Source: Zunongwangia mangrovi (GTDB taxonomy: Bacteria; Bacteroidota; Bacteroidia; Flavobacteriales; Flavobacteriaceae). From it: DNA of 64,000 nucleotides. Below, in pieces: positions 26,029 through 36,000 of this stretch (within the stretch, counting starts at the first letter, position 1; the number at the start of each line of letters is the position of its first letter). The DNA lies in the NCBI RefSeq assembly GCF_900112105.1, contig NZ_FOKV01000002.1, positions 427,907-491,906 of the forward strand. The letters are read 5' to 3'. Both the position numbers and the translations under genes were made by a program. The notes below the pieces were generated by a model, which worked only from the letters and a program-made list of their open reading frames with translations, made no database searches and was not told the DNA's origin.

Positions 26029-27789
26029 ATGAAGCGAATTTCGCTACTATTGATTTTGATGTGCAGTCTTTTAAATGCTCAGGAAAATACTAAAATTGCC
26101 TTTGTTGCAGATATTCATTTATTGGATATTTATGCCGAATATGAAAACTTTGAAGGCTTACCAGTTCCCGGCCAAGACAAAAAAGCTAAGATAAGAAGCA
26201 TGAATGCCCAGTTGCATTCTACCCGATTATTTAATGAAAACTATTTTGTGCTGAAAGCGGTGCTGGATGATATAGCTGAACGCGGAATTAAACTGGTCGC
26301 TTTTCCCGGCGATTATACCGATGATGGCCAACCATTAAATATCGAAGGACTGACTAACATTCTAAAAAAATACGAGCAGAAATACGGAATCTCATTCTTT
26401 ATCACCACCGGAAATCATGATCCCGTTGCTCCTTTTAATACGCCTGGTGGTAAACGTGATTTTTTAGGCGAATACGGTAAAGAGCAGGCTATTTTTAGTG
26501 ATGTCTCTTTTTTATCTTCTGAAAAACAAAATGAAGTTTTAACCGAACCAAAATTAGAAAAAGCAGGCTATGATTTTATACTGAATAATTTAGCCGATTT
26601 TGGGTTCTTTCCGAAGCAGAAAAATATATACTGGGAATCGCCATTTTCAACTTATAATTATTCCGATTACACTTTTAAAAAATCTGAAAAAGAAGCCGAA
26701 TTATCTAACCGACTGTACGCTGTAAATGATAGTATAAAAATTCCCGATGCTTCCTATTTAGTTGAACCCATTGAAGGCTTATGGCTTTTAGCGATCGATG
26801 GAAATTCTTATTTACCAAGAAATAATGGTGGGTTTAGCAGTGCAAGTATTGGTTACAATCAAACGATAGATCATAAAACTCACTTGTTCGATTGGATAAA
26901 AAAAGTGGCGCAAAATGCACAAAATCAAAATAAACAACTGGTCGCTTTTAGTCATTATCCGGCAGTAGATTTCAATGAAGATGCCTCTCCCGAATTAGAA
27001 GATTTCCTCGGAAAAAATAAATGGCAATTAGAACGTGTTCCAGAAGAACGCATCGCCAAAACTTTGGCAGAAGCCGGAGTGAAACTACATTTTGCCGGCC
27101 ACATGCATATTAATGATACCGGAAAACGTGACTACGGAAACGGAAATTTCCTCGTAAATATCCAAACGCCATCTTTGGCCGCTTACATTCCCGGTTATAA
27201 AATTCTAAAATTGAATAAAAATTCTGCAGAAGTTAAAACAATTGCGATCGATGAAGTACCAAGATTCGATGAATTATTTCCGCTTTATAAAATGGAGCAC
27301 GATTATCTTACAAAATCGAATCTAGAAACCTGGAATATCGATATTCTAAACAGTAAAAATTATCACGACTTTACCGAATATCATCTTGAAAACCTGGTAA
27401 ATCTCCGATTTATCCCGAATGACTGGAACGCAGATTTCTACGATTTTTTATCGAATCTTAGCGCCGAAGATCTATGTAAAACTGTGGCTGAAAATCGACA
27501 AAATGAAACAGAATTTTCAGAATGGAGAGGTAAAGATATGATCCTGGATTTCTACAAGATCAGAAATGCCGATAAACTTGCTTTTGCAGATATTCCTTCT
27601 AAACGATTAGAAGAATATAGACTAATTATCGAAGCCTCGAAAACAAATCAGCTTTCAAAAAGTGAAAATAAAAATGCTCAAAAACTAAGTCAGTTTTTGA
27701 GCATTTTCGATAAGTTTTTAAATGGTTTACCTGCCAATCATTTTAAGATCAACCTTGAAACCGGGGAGATTATTTCAATTAATAATTAA
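26029..27789 (+). CDS. Secreted calcineurin-like metallophosphoesterase
   Basis: 586 residues with a signal peptide (LLILMCSLLNAQ). All five metallophosphoesterase motifs appear in order: VADIHLLDI (D-x-H), GDYTDDGQ (GDxxD), TTGNHDP (GNHD), FSHYPAVD, and FAGHMHIND (GHxH). The ~190-residue C-terminal extension has no recognised domain. Probably hydrolyses a phosphomono- or diester in the periplasm. It faces, across a repeat-filled spacer, two alkaline-phosphatase genes and a SusCD pair, supporting a phosphate-scavenging role. Confidence 0.88.
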   Translation: MKRISLLLILMCSLLNAQENTKIAFVADIHLLDIYAEYENFEGLPVPGQDKKAKIRSMNAQLHSTRLFNENYFVLKAVLDDIAERGIKLVAFPGDYTDDGQPLNIEGLTNILKKYEQKYGISFFITTGNHDPVAPFNTPGGKRDFLGEYGKEQAIFSDVSFLSSEKQNEVLTEPKLEKAGYDFILNNLADFGFFPKQKNIYWESPFSTYNYSDYTFKKSEKEAELSNRLYAVNDSIKIPDASYLVEPIEGLWLLAIDGNSYLPRNNGGFSSASIGYNQTIDHKTHLFDWIKKVAQNAQNQNKQLVAFSHYPAVDFNEDASPELEDFLGKNKWQLERVPEERIAKTLAEAGVKLHFAGHMHINDTGKRDYGNGNFLVNIQTPSLAAYIPGYKILKLNKNSAEVKTIAIDEVPRFDELFPLYKMEHDYLTKSNLETWNIDILNSKNYHDFTEYHLENLVNLRFIPNDWNADFYDFLSNLSAEDLCKTVAENRQNETEFSEWRGKDMILDFYKIRNADKLAFADIPSKRLEEYRLIIEASKTNQLSKSENKNAQKLSQFLSIFDKFLNGLPANHFKINLETGEIISINN

Positions 27790-27822
27790 CAGTAAACAAT
27801 TATCAGTTTTCTTTTCTAAATT

Positions 27823-28047
27823 GTCATTTCGAGCGAAATGAAATGTAGTCGAGAAATCTATTTGGATTGGCATTTCTCAATTACCAGTTTTTGTCACTTC
27901 GAGTAGCAAATTTTGGAGTGGAACGGAGAAATTTGTTGTATCGAGAAGTCTTTTTCAGTAAGCAGTGAACAGTCTCAATTTACAGTCCAAAAGTTCTCGA
28001 TACAATTTTAATTCCGCTAACGCTACATCAAAATCACTCGAACTGAC
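27823..28047. repeat. Cluster of dispersed palindromic repeat units
   Basis: Three related units lie in the convergent spacer 27790-28132, which holds no gene: R1 27823-27859 (GTCATTTCGAGCG...GTCGAGAAATCT), R2 27893-27950 (GTCACTTCGAG...TATCGAGAAGTC) and R3 27992-28047 in inverse orientation (AGTTCTCGATAC...TCGAACTGAC). R2 and R3 can pair into a long imperfect hairpin, which may end both converging transcripts. Relatives occur at 63.5 kb. Just after R3, near-duplicated short strings (AATTCAAAATTCAGCATT, CAAAATTCAACATT) add simple repetition. Confidence 0.75.
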
Positions 28048-28132
28048 ATTCTTTGTTAATTCAAAATTCAGCATTCAAAATTCAACATTTCTAGTCTAAC
28101 TTCTAAAAGCAAAGCGATCTAAAATCTAACAC

Positions 28133-29902
28133 CTACTCTACTGCTTTTAAAATTCGATGAAAAACGGCTGTATTTTCGTAAACCCCGTTGAATAATTCAG
28201 ATCCTGGACCGTAGGAAAATAACGGAATCATTGTCCCGGTATGATCGTGCGTTAAAAATCCGCCTTCTATTTGTCCTTTTTCAAGATCGCCCTTCATAAT
28301 CGCAAACCCTGAAGTTTCGTGATCTGCGGTGATAACTACCAGCGTATTTTTATTTTGATCGGCTACTTTTAAAACTTCAGCGATGGTTTTATCAAAATCC
28401 AGCATTTCTTCAACAATTCCGCTTGCGTTATTAGTATGCCCGTTTTTATCGATTTTCGCTGCTTCGATCATTAAAAAATATGGTTTATCCTGATTTTCTA
28501 AATTCTGAAGTACTTTTTTTACATGCTCTGGAAATTGATCTCCACGCACCGATGCATCTGCTAATCCGTTTTCAGAAAGGAAAACGGCTGTCCGTTTTTC
28601 AAAATCATTAAATTCTGAAATATCTTTTTGAACAAATTCCTTTTCAATTTTCGCATAATCTGAAGCTCCCGCCGATAGGAAAAAATCGACTTTACTTTTA
28701 TTCAAATCCTCTAAAATCGCTTCACTATCGTCGCGTTCTACCACATGCGAAAAAAAGGAAGATGGCGTTGCACCGGTCACAAAATCGGTTGTAATAATTC
28801 CGTTTAAATAAGCTTTTTCAGCAAAAATTTCCGTCAGATTCTTTAAATCTTGTCCATTTTTATCGGTTCCAATTGCACGATTATTGGTTTTTTCTCCCGT
28901 TGCCATCGCCGTTGCTCCGGCGGCAGAATCAGTTACCAAATCATCGAAACTCGAGGTTTTAACCAGTCCGAGATTTCTTAATTGTGTAATCGTCAATTCT
29001 CCTCTATTGGCAAAAGCTGCAGAAGAAATCTGGCTTAAACCATTTCCATCACCAATCATTAAAATGATGTTTTTTGGACGCGTATTTTTATCGAAATCAA
29101 ACTTTGGTTTATAAACCGAAATTGGAGAGTTTAGCTCAAATTTTCTAGCATCTAAAGTTTCTAAATAAGTGGCTGCTTCAGCTGGTTTATCGGTATTAAT
29201 AAAATCTACACCCATCGCGGCGAAACGGCTCCAGGTTGTTTTGGTATCTGGCGCTCCCCAAAATCTAAAAGACTTCCCGGCATCGTGCGCTTTTTTAATT
29301 ACAGCTTCCACCTTTTCGAGTTCAGGCGCTGTAATTCTTCCCAATCCATTCCAAACCGAATAATCCCTAAAATTCTGACTAATAAGTGCGATTTTGCTTA
29401 AATCTGCTTCGGCTAAATTTGATACATCCTGATGATCAAATTCGATAAAATCTGGAAAACTTGCATAATCTGCCGGTTTTGGTCTGTTTCCAGAAATTAC
29501 GAATGTAATTTTACTGTTATTGGTTAATTCTGGATAAGATTTTAAAGTTTCAACCAGTTTTTTTAGGCTTGGTTTCGCTTCAGATTTTAGATCAATCAAT
29601 ACCTGAATTTCTCTAAGTTTTCCAGCTTTCGCCAATTCAGAAAGTGGTTTTAAATATAGATTTTCAAGTGTTAGATCAGTTTTTATCTCTTCTTCAGCAT
29701 GTGTGACGAATAATTCGTCATTTTTCAGAAAAATATCGGCTTCGATCGATGATGCACCATGAATATAAGCTTTCCAAAACGGAAATTCCTGTGCATAATC
29801 ATTATGAGAATGTAATTTATAATTGCTTTGCGCGCTTAGATTTCCGCAGAAAAAAAGTATCGCTAAAACAACGAATATTGGCTTATAACAATTAGTTTTC
29901 AT
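28133..29902 (-). CDS. Fusion of glycerophosphodiesterase-like domain and alkaline phosphatase
   Basis: 589 residues, exported (signal ending FCGNLSAQ). The N-terminal ~250 residues follow the PLC-like/GDPD TIM barrel: HSHNDY, SSIEADIFLKNDELFVTHAE and VLIDLKSEA give the catalytic His pair and acidic residues. The C-terminal ~310 residues are a full alkaline phosphatase: MIGDGNGLSQISSA (metal Asp), LVTDSAAGATAMATG (nucleophile Ser) and VITADHETSGFA (metal Asp/His). One chain could cleave a phosphodiester and then release phosphate. Its start overlaps the end of the next alkaline phosphatase gene by 11 bases. Confidence 0.9.
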   Translation of the reverse strand: MKTNCYKPIFVVLAILFFCGNLSAQSNYKLHSHNDYAQEFPFWKAYIHGASSIEADIFLKNDELFVTHAEEEIKTDLTLENLYLKPLSELAKAGKLREIQVLIDLKSEAKPSLKKLVETLKSYPELTNNSKITFVISGNRPKPADYASFPDFIEFDHQDVSNLAEADLSKIALISQNFRDYSVWNGLGRITAPELEKVEAVIKKAHDAGKSFRFWGAPDTKTTWSRFAAMGVDFINTDKPAEAATYLETLDARKFELNSPISVYKPKFDFDKNTRPKNIILMIGDGNGLSQISSAAFANRGELTITQLRNLGLVKTSSFDDLVTDSAAGATAMATGEKTNNRAIGTDKNGQDLKNLTEIFAEKAYLNGIITTDFVTGATPSSFFSHVVERDDSEAILEDLNKSKVDFFLSAGASDYAKIEKEFVQKDISEFNDFEKRTAVFLSENGLADASVRGDQFPEHVKKVLQNLENQDKPYFLMIEAAKIDKNGHTNNASGIVEEMLDFDKTIAEVLKVADQNKNTLVVITADHETSGFAIMKGDLEKGQIEGGFLTHDHTGTMIPLFSYGPGSELFNGVYENTAVFHRILKAVE

Positions 29903-31007
29903 TGATGGCCTGCATTAATTTATGATAAATTTCGTTATTCTCGTAAATTCCTCTAAACAGTTCTTCGCCTTTTCCTTTTGCAAAAACAGGAACCAGCTCT
30001 GTACTATGCTGATCTGTATTAAAATAAACCTGAACCTGCTGCGGAATTTCTTTTCCGTTCTCGTCATAAGATTTACCAATGCTCACACCTCCAGTTTCAT
30101 GATCTGCAGTAATCACCAAAAGTGTATTTGGATGTGATTTCACAAAATCGAGTACCACACCAATCGTTTTATCGAAATCTAAAACCTCCTGAATCATCAT
30201 CTGATCGTCTTTTGCATGGCCTCCCCAATCGATATATGATCCTTCGATCATTACAAAAAATGGCTTTTCATTGGCTTCAAAATAATCGAATGCTGTTTTA
30301 GCAGCATCACCAAGAAAATCGCCACGGCCTTCGGTTTTAGATGGTAAACCTTCTTCAGAAAGTAAATACGCATTACGGCGTGAATAATCTGGTTTACTTA
30401 ATTCTAAAGTATCTAACTTATAATTCTTAGCCGTCAAACTATCGTATAGATTAAGACCATCTTCCCTGTTTTGGAAGTATTTTTTACCACCACCTGCAAA
30501 AAAATCAACCTCAGCTTCTACCAGTTGTTTGGCAATATCTTCGTGCATATCACGATCTTCTACATGAGCATAATAAGCAGCCGGAGTAGCATGTGTGATC
30601 GAAGTTAAACTAATTAGCCCGGTTTGGTAATCTTGCTCTTTTAACTGCTCTAAAATTGTTGGAAGCGCTACCGAATCTTTAGAAACACCAATCGCTCTTT
30701 TATAAGTTTTTTCGCCCGTTGCAAAGGCCGTTGCGCCAGCAGCAGAATCTGTAATTAAATGGCTGGTGCTGCTAGTTCGGCTAAGACCAATACTTTCAAA
30801 TTGTTTAAAATTAGGGGTGTTTTCGCCAAAATAAAATGCACTTGATACCTGCGGAATTCCCATCCCGTCGCCAACCATAAAGATGATATTTAATGGTTGG
30901 TTCTCGGTAACTTCAGTGGTATTGTTTTCTTTTTCTTCGGAAGTTTTTCCGCAGCTCATCGCGATCGAAATTGCTGAAAAAGCGATGATCTTTTTTATAT
31001 TTTTCAT
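29892..31007 (-). CDS. Alkaline phosphatase lipoprotein
   Basis: 371 residues from the ATG at 31007, which gives the lipoprotein signal FSAISIAMSC. An upstream ATG at 31052 adds 15 polar residues and is less likely. Motifs: IIFMVGDGMGIPQVSSA, LITDSAAGATAFATG (nucleophile Ser), THATPAAYYAHVEDRD and VITADHETGGVSI. It is a close relative of the C-terminal half of the next gene, with which it overlaps by 11 bases, so the two form an operon, probably a tandem duplication followed by domain gain. Releases phosphate from monoesters at the cell envelope. Confidence 0.92.
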   Translation of the reverse strand: MKNIKKIIAFSAISIAMSCGKTSEEKENNTTEVTENQPLNIIFMVGDGMGIPQVSSAFYFGENTPNFKQFESIGLSRTSSTSHLITDSAAGATAFATGEKTYKRAIGVSKDSVALPTILEQLKEQDYQTGLISLTSITHATPAAYYAHVEDRDMHEDIAKQLVEAEVDFFAGGGKKYFQNREDGLNLYDSLTAKNYKLDTLELSKPDYSRRNAYLLSEEGLPSKTEGRGDFLGDAAKTAFDYFEANEKPFFVMIEGSYIDWGGHAKDDQMMIQEVLDFDKTIGVVLDFVKSHPNTLLVITADHETGGVSIGKSYDENGKEIPQQVQVYFNTDQHSTELVPVFAKGKGEELFRGIYENNEIYHKLMQAINEN

Positions 31008-31122
31008 TAGAATAAATTCAGAATTAATTATTTGATTTTGAGGTATTTTCATCTTCGGAATGCTTTGCGTTGCCTTTTTAAAATATTTCTATGGAAAATT
31101 TGTCATCCTATTTTATAAAAAT

Positions 31123-31154
31123 AGCGGCAGAAGATCTGAAGATCCTCTACCGCT
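31123..31154 (-). terminator. Hairpin between susD and the phosphatase genes
   Basis: Imperfect stem AGCGG..AGA.GATC / GATC.TCT.CCGCT followed on the minus strand by TATTTTTATAAAA. It starts 21 bases after the SusD stop and may reduce read-through from susCD into the phosphatases or stabilise the susCD 3' end. Confidence 0.6.
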
Positions 31155-31175
31155 TACAACACAATTAAATTCAAA

Positions 31176-32984
31176 TTAATATCCAGGATTCTGTACCAGG
31201 TAACCTTCTACATTCGACGCTCCATCGATCGCTTCTTGCGGAATTGGGAAAAGTCTGTGATTTGGATCACTATCAGACTTCGAGGTCCATGAATTTTCGT
31301 AAGTTCCAAATCTAATTTGATCCTGACGGCGATGCATTTCCCAGTAAAATTCAAATCCTAATTCTCTGTATAAAGTTTCAAGATCGATAGATGCCAAAGC
31401 AGCCGGAGTTTGATCTGGTCTTGCATCACGAGAAGTTCTTACGGTATTTACATCTTGTAACGCACCTTCATTATCTCCCATTCTTAACTTAGCTTCAGCT
31501 CTCATCAAATAAACATCTGCCAAACGAAGTAAAACAAGATCTACACTACTGTAATTGTTACCATCGTCTGATGTTTTACTGAACTGCCATTTTGCAAATC
31601 TGTAACCACTTGCATAACCAGCACTTCCATCTAAACTAATATCTAAAGTATGATCTACGTAGTAAACGATATCTTCTGGATCTGAACCATTTTCACGAGC
31701 TTCAGCTAAAGGATAAATTCTGTACCCAGAATTTCCATTCGCATCTGTACCTGTCATAAAGCTACCAGATCTATAATTCTCTTTTCTAGGCGCCCACATG
31801 GTTCCACGAATGATTCCGCGGTCTATTTCAAAATCTGAATCTGCGATATAATAGTGATCACGATCACTTTGTAAACCTAGCGTATCATTTACATACGGAG
31901 TAAGATTTGAGATATCTTCAAGCGCTGCCGGAACCTGAGCATTTTTCTGATAAAATCTAGCATCTGCATCGGCAGGATCTGTATCGCCATAAGCATCAAC
32001 CCAGGTTTGGTAAAAATCTGGATTCATTGCAGGACCATCTGTACCATCCATACTTAAATAGAAATCACCCGGTCTTGGGAATAGTGAACCAGACATCGAC
32101 CAATAAGCCCAACGGTTGTGGTCGTTGTTTAAAACTCCGCGTAAATCCAAAGCAAAGATTAACTCTGCATTATCGTGATTTTCGTCACTAAAAAGATCAA
32201 AGTATTCTGAAGATAAAGAGTAACCGCCATCATTAATAATATTATCGGTATACTCTACCACTCTTTGCATATCGGCATCAGTAAAATTAGGAGTTCCATA
32301 AGGATCTCTATATACCGCTGCATTTAAATAAAGTTTTGCTAAAAATCCATAGATCGCATCTTCAGTCATTCTACCAGGTCCACGATCGTTATTAATATTT
32401 TCTAGCGCAGCTAAAAATTCGGTTTCGATATAAGCAATAGCTTCTTCTCCTCTTAAAATTTCAGAAGTTTGTGAAGTGGTTTCTTTACCAAAAGCCAGCC
32501 CCCAACTATCTAAAAACAACATATTTTCGTAAGCTCTTAAAGCTCTCATTTCAGCTAAAGCCTGAATCGCTTCAGCATCACCATTTTCAGCAAGTGGAGC
32601 GATAACATCAATCGCAGCGATGGTTCTAAATAACGCAGTGGTTAGGTAGCTCCACGCTCCTGTTACCAAGCTATTGTTTGAAGACATTAAATGTCTATGA
32701 GCAGTGGTGTACGTGTCGTTATCTGCCCATTGCGTGCCCCCTAAACCAGTTCTTGGAGGAAGAATTGCTTCGTCTGAAGGAATTTCCTGTAGACCAAAAT
32801 ATCTTGTGTGTCTAAAAGTTTGTGGAAGAATCCCATAAGCCGCAGCCATAGAACCTGAAACTGGCTCTACAAGACCATCAGATCCGGTTAGTGATTCGTC
32901 TAATATTTCTTCTTCTAAATCTGTACAATTTGTAAATACCAATGCACTTAGCCCGGCAAATACAGTTAGAATTCTATGTTTCAT
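31176..32984 (-). CDS. SusD/RagB-family outer-membrane nutrient-binding lipoprotein
   Basis: 602 residues. Lipobox FTNC (Cys20) anchors it at the cell surface. SusD-type TPR helices are seen in ALAEMRALRAYENMLFLDSW and VLLRLADVYLMRAEAKLRMG, and the family C-terminus is REL.FEF.WE.HRR.DQIRF followed by LFPIP. It binds substrate and caps the SusC barrel. It lies 17 bases after susC. The neighbouring phosphatases suggest a phosphorylated ligand instead of a plain glycan. Confidence 0.95.
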   Translation of the reverse strand: MKHRILTVFAGLSALVFTNCTDLEEEILDESLTGSDGLVEPVSGSMAAAYGILPQTFRHTRYFGLQEIPSDEAILPPRTGLGGTQWADNDTYTTAHRHLMSSNNSLVTGAWSYLTTALFRTIAAIDVIAPLAENGDAEAIQALAEMRALRAYENMLFLDSWGLAFGKETTSQTSEILRGEEAIAYIETEFLAALENINNDRGPGRMTEDAIYGFLAKLYLNAAVYRDPYGTPNFTDADMQRVVEYTDNIINDGGYSLSSEYFDLFSDENHDNAELIFALDLRGVLNNDHNRWAYWSMSGSLFPRPGDFYLSMDGTDGPAMNPDFYQTWVDAYGDTDPADADARFYQKNAQVPAALEDISNLTPYVNDTLGLQSDRDHYYIADSDFEIDRGIIRGTMWAPRKENYRSGSFMTGTDANGNSGYRIYPLAEARENGSDPEDIVYYVDHTLDISLDGSAGYASGYRFAKWQFSKTSDDGNNYSSVDLVLLRLADVYLMRAEAKLRMGDNEGALQDVNTVRTSRDARPDQTPAALASIDLETLYRELGFEFYWEMHRRQDQIRFGTYENSWTSKSDSDPNHRLFPIPQEAIDGASNVEGYLVQNPGY

Positions 32985-33001
32985 CTTTACTACTATTAAA
33001 A

Positions 33002-36000
33002 TTAGAATGATACATTTAAACCAAAAACAATTGTTCTCGCTCTTGGATAAGTGAAGCGATCTATACCATAAGATTTTGAATCGCTAGAGCTCCCGGTATT
33101 TAACTCGGGATCAAAACCAGTGTAATCTGTGATTACAAATAAATTTTGTCCTGTAACCGATAATCTTAAGCTATTTAACCAATCTCCTAAACCAATGGCA
33201 TTAGGTGCAAGCTCGTAAGCTAAGGTTGCATTGTTTAAACGTAAAAAGCTTCCGTCTTCAAGATATCTTGTAGATACGGTGTTACTGTTACTTGGATCTT
33301 CGTTAGGAAATTCGATCGCCTGATCTGTGGTGTTTAATGAATTGGAGATCTGAGTCATATTAAATAAACTCATTCTTGTATGGTTGTAGATCTTATTGCC
33401 ACTTACCCCGTTAAAATTAAGTCCCAGGTAAAAGTTCTTATAATTGAATTTAGTATAGAACGCATAAATAAAATCTGGTACTGCACTTCCAGAAGAAACA
33501 CGGTCGCTATCATCGATTTGTCCATCACCATTAATATCGGTGAATTGGTTTAGACCATCTGCACCAATACCTTCAAATTGTCTTACAAAGAAGTTACCAA
33601 TAGGCTGATTATTCATATATCCATTGATTGTTGCTCCAGTTTGTCCTGCTCCTTGAGCCGTTCCTGTAGTTACGATCGTAAATGGAGAATCTGTAATTTC
33701 ATTTTTGATATAAGAGAAGTTACCACCTATGTTATATGAGAAATCTTTTGAGCGATCACTCTGGTAATCCAAAGAAACTTCTAAACCAGAGTTTCTAATC
33801 TTCATATCAGGAATATTCTGCCAGGTGTATCCAACCTCATCAATAGGATCCTGAGTAGAGAAATACAATAGAACATCTGTAGTTTCTTTTAAGAAATAAT
33901 CTACTGTACCGGTAAGTTTTTGATTAAACAATCCAAAATCTACCCCAATGTTCGTTTGCGCAGTTTCCTCCCATTGTAAATCTGGGTTTGCAGTACGAGC
34001 AAAAACTAAACCATAAGGATAATCTTCTCTTGTAGTTTCGTTACCATTCATTGGATAAATATCATTATCCTCAAAACTTTCACCGTAACTTAATCTTGTT
34101 TGCTTAGATGGAATTTCCTGGTTACCAGATTTACCCCAACTGGCTCTTAATTTTAAGTTGCTGAATGCAGTTTCCTGAAGGAAATCTTCTTTATGAATAT
34201 TCCAACCTAAAGCGAAAGATGGAAAAACAGCATATTGATTGTTTTCACCAAACTTAGTAGAACCATCAGATCGAACTGTTGCAGTCACTAAATATTTATC
34301 TGCAAAATCATAGTTAATTCTACCAAAGAAAGATTGCAACTCGTTAACTGTTGCATTAGAGAATTGCGTATTATCCTCACCCCTTGCTTCACCTAACTGA
34401 TATCTTGGCTCGATTCCGTTATCTGGGAAATTGGTAAAATAATATCCTTTGGCATGGATAAAAAATTCCTGATAAGAATGTCCTGCTAAAAGATTTAAAC
34501 CGTGATCGCCAAAATCTTTTTCGTAGGTTAAGGTATTTTCTACAAGCGTATTCTTATTGGTTGTAAAGGTTGAATTTATAGAACCTTCAGCATAATCTGG
34601 ATCGGCAGAATACGGAATGTACTGCTCATCTCTATCGGTTTTAGAATAATCTACACCTAAATTTAATTTGTAGGTTAAACCATCTATGATTTCTAAAGAT
34701 GGCGAAATATTAGCGATCATTCTGTTATTGTTAGAATAATCACCGTAGATATTTTCTATGATCAAAGGATTGATCCCGGTTCCAAAAACTGTTGGTTCTC
34801 CATTAGTATATGCTGGCTGCGTAGGATTTAATTGCAACATATTACTCACCATTGTCCCAATATTAGGACGCTGATTTTCAGTTCTTGTTGCGGTTAGATT
34901 TAAATCTACTTTTAGACGATCGTTAAGCCCCTTTTGAGAAACATTAATTCTTCCTGAATATCGAGTAAGATCACTACTATTAAGAATCCCTTCCTGATCT
35001 CTTGCTCCTACTGAAGCAAAATAAGAAGTCTTAGAAGTTCCGCCACTCATCGAGAAATTTACATCGTTGGTAATAGCCGTACGCGTAAGTTCGTCCTGCC
35101 AATCGGTATCGGCGCCATTATCACTAAGACTACCACCAACCTGTTCTACTACCTGTCTAAATTCATCTGCAGAGAACACATCGATCTTATTAGCCATTGT
35201 AGAAATTGCTGTAGACGCAGAGAAATTCATTTGCGTTCTACCGGCTTTTCCTTTCTTGGTAGTAATTACTACCACACCATTTGCGGCACGAGAACCATAA
35301 ATGGCAGCTGCCGATGCATCTTTTAATACGTTGATAGACTGAATATCTTCAGTATTAATGAAGTTTAAAGGGTTTGTTGGAACTCCGTTTGAAGAATTAT
35401 CTAGTACAAAACCATCGATCACATATAAAGGAGACGTACCAGAACGTAGCGTTCCCACACCACGAATAATGATATCCTGGCCTGCACCCGGCTCACCACT
35501 TGCGTTAGTGACATTTAAACCAGAAACTTTACCTTGTAATAAGTTTCCCGGGTTTGTGTTAATCCCTTTATTGAATTCTTCGTCACTAACAGAACTTACA
35601 GATCCTGTTAAGTCTGATTTTTTCTGAGTACCATATCCAACAACAAGAACTTCGTCTAAAGAAGCACTATCTGTTTCTAATTGTACGTCGAAATTTGCCT
35701 GATTTCCTATTTCAACTTCATAAGTTTTAAAGCCTACAAAAGACACCTGAAGAATATCACCTTCTTGCGCCTCTATAGAATATTGCCCATCAAAATTAGT
35801 GGTTACTCCATTAGAGGATCCTTTTACCATTACGGTAGCCCCAGGAAGTGGCACTCCCTGATCGTCTGTTACTACACCACTAATTGTTTGCTGTATTGAT
35901 TTACCCTTAACTGTAGGATTTATTACCGGTAAATTACTGGCTGCAGCCTGGCCAGTCTGAGAAAAAAGTAAAATCGAAAGTCCAAATAATACCTTTTTCG

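Noticed and set aside
31123..31154. Considering the susD-downstream hairpin as proof of separate phosphatase transcription
   Set aside because: The stem has mismatches and the T run is interrupted. It may only attenuate, so operon membership stays open.
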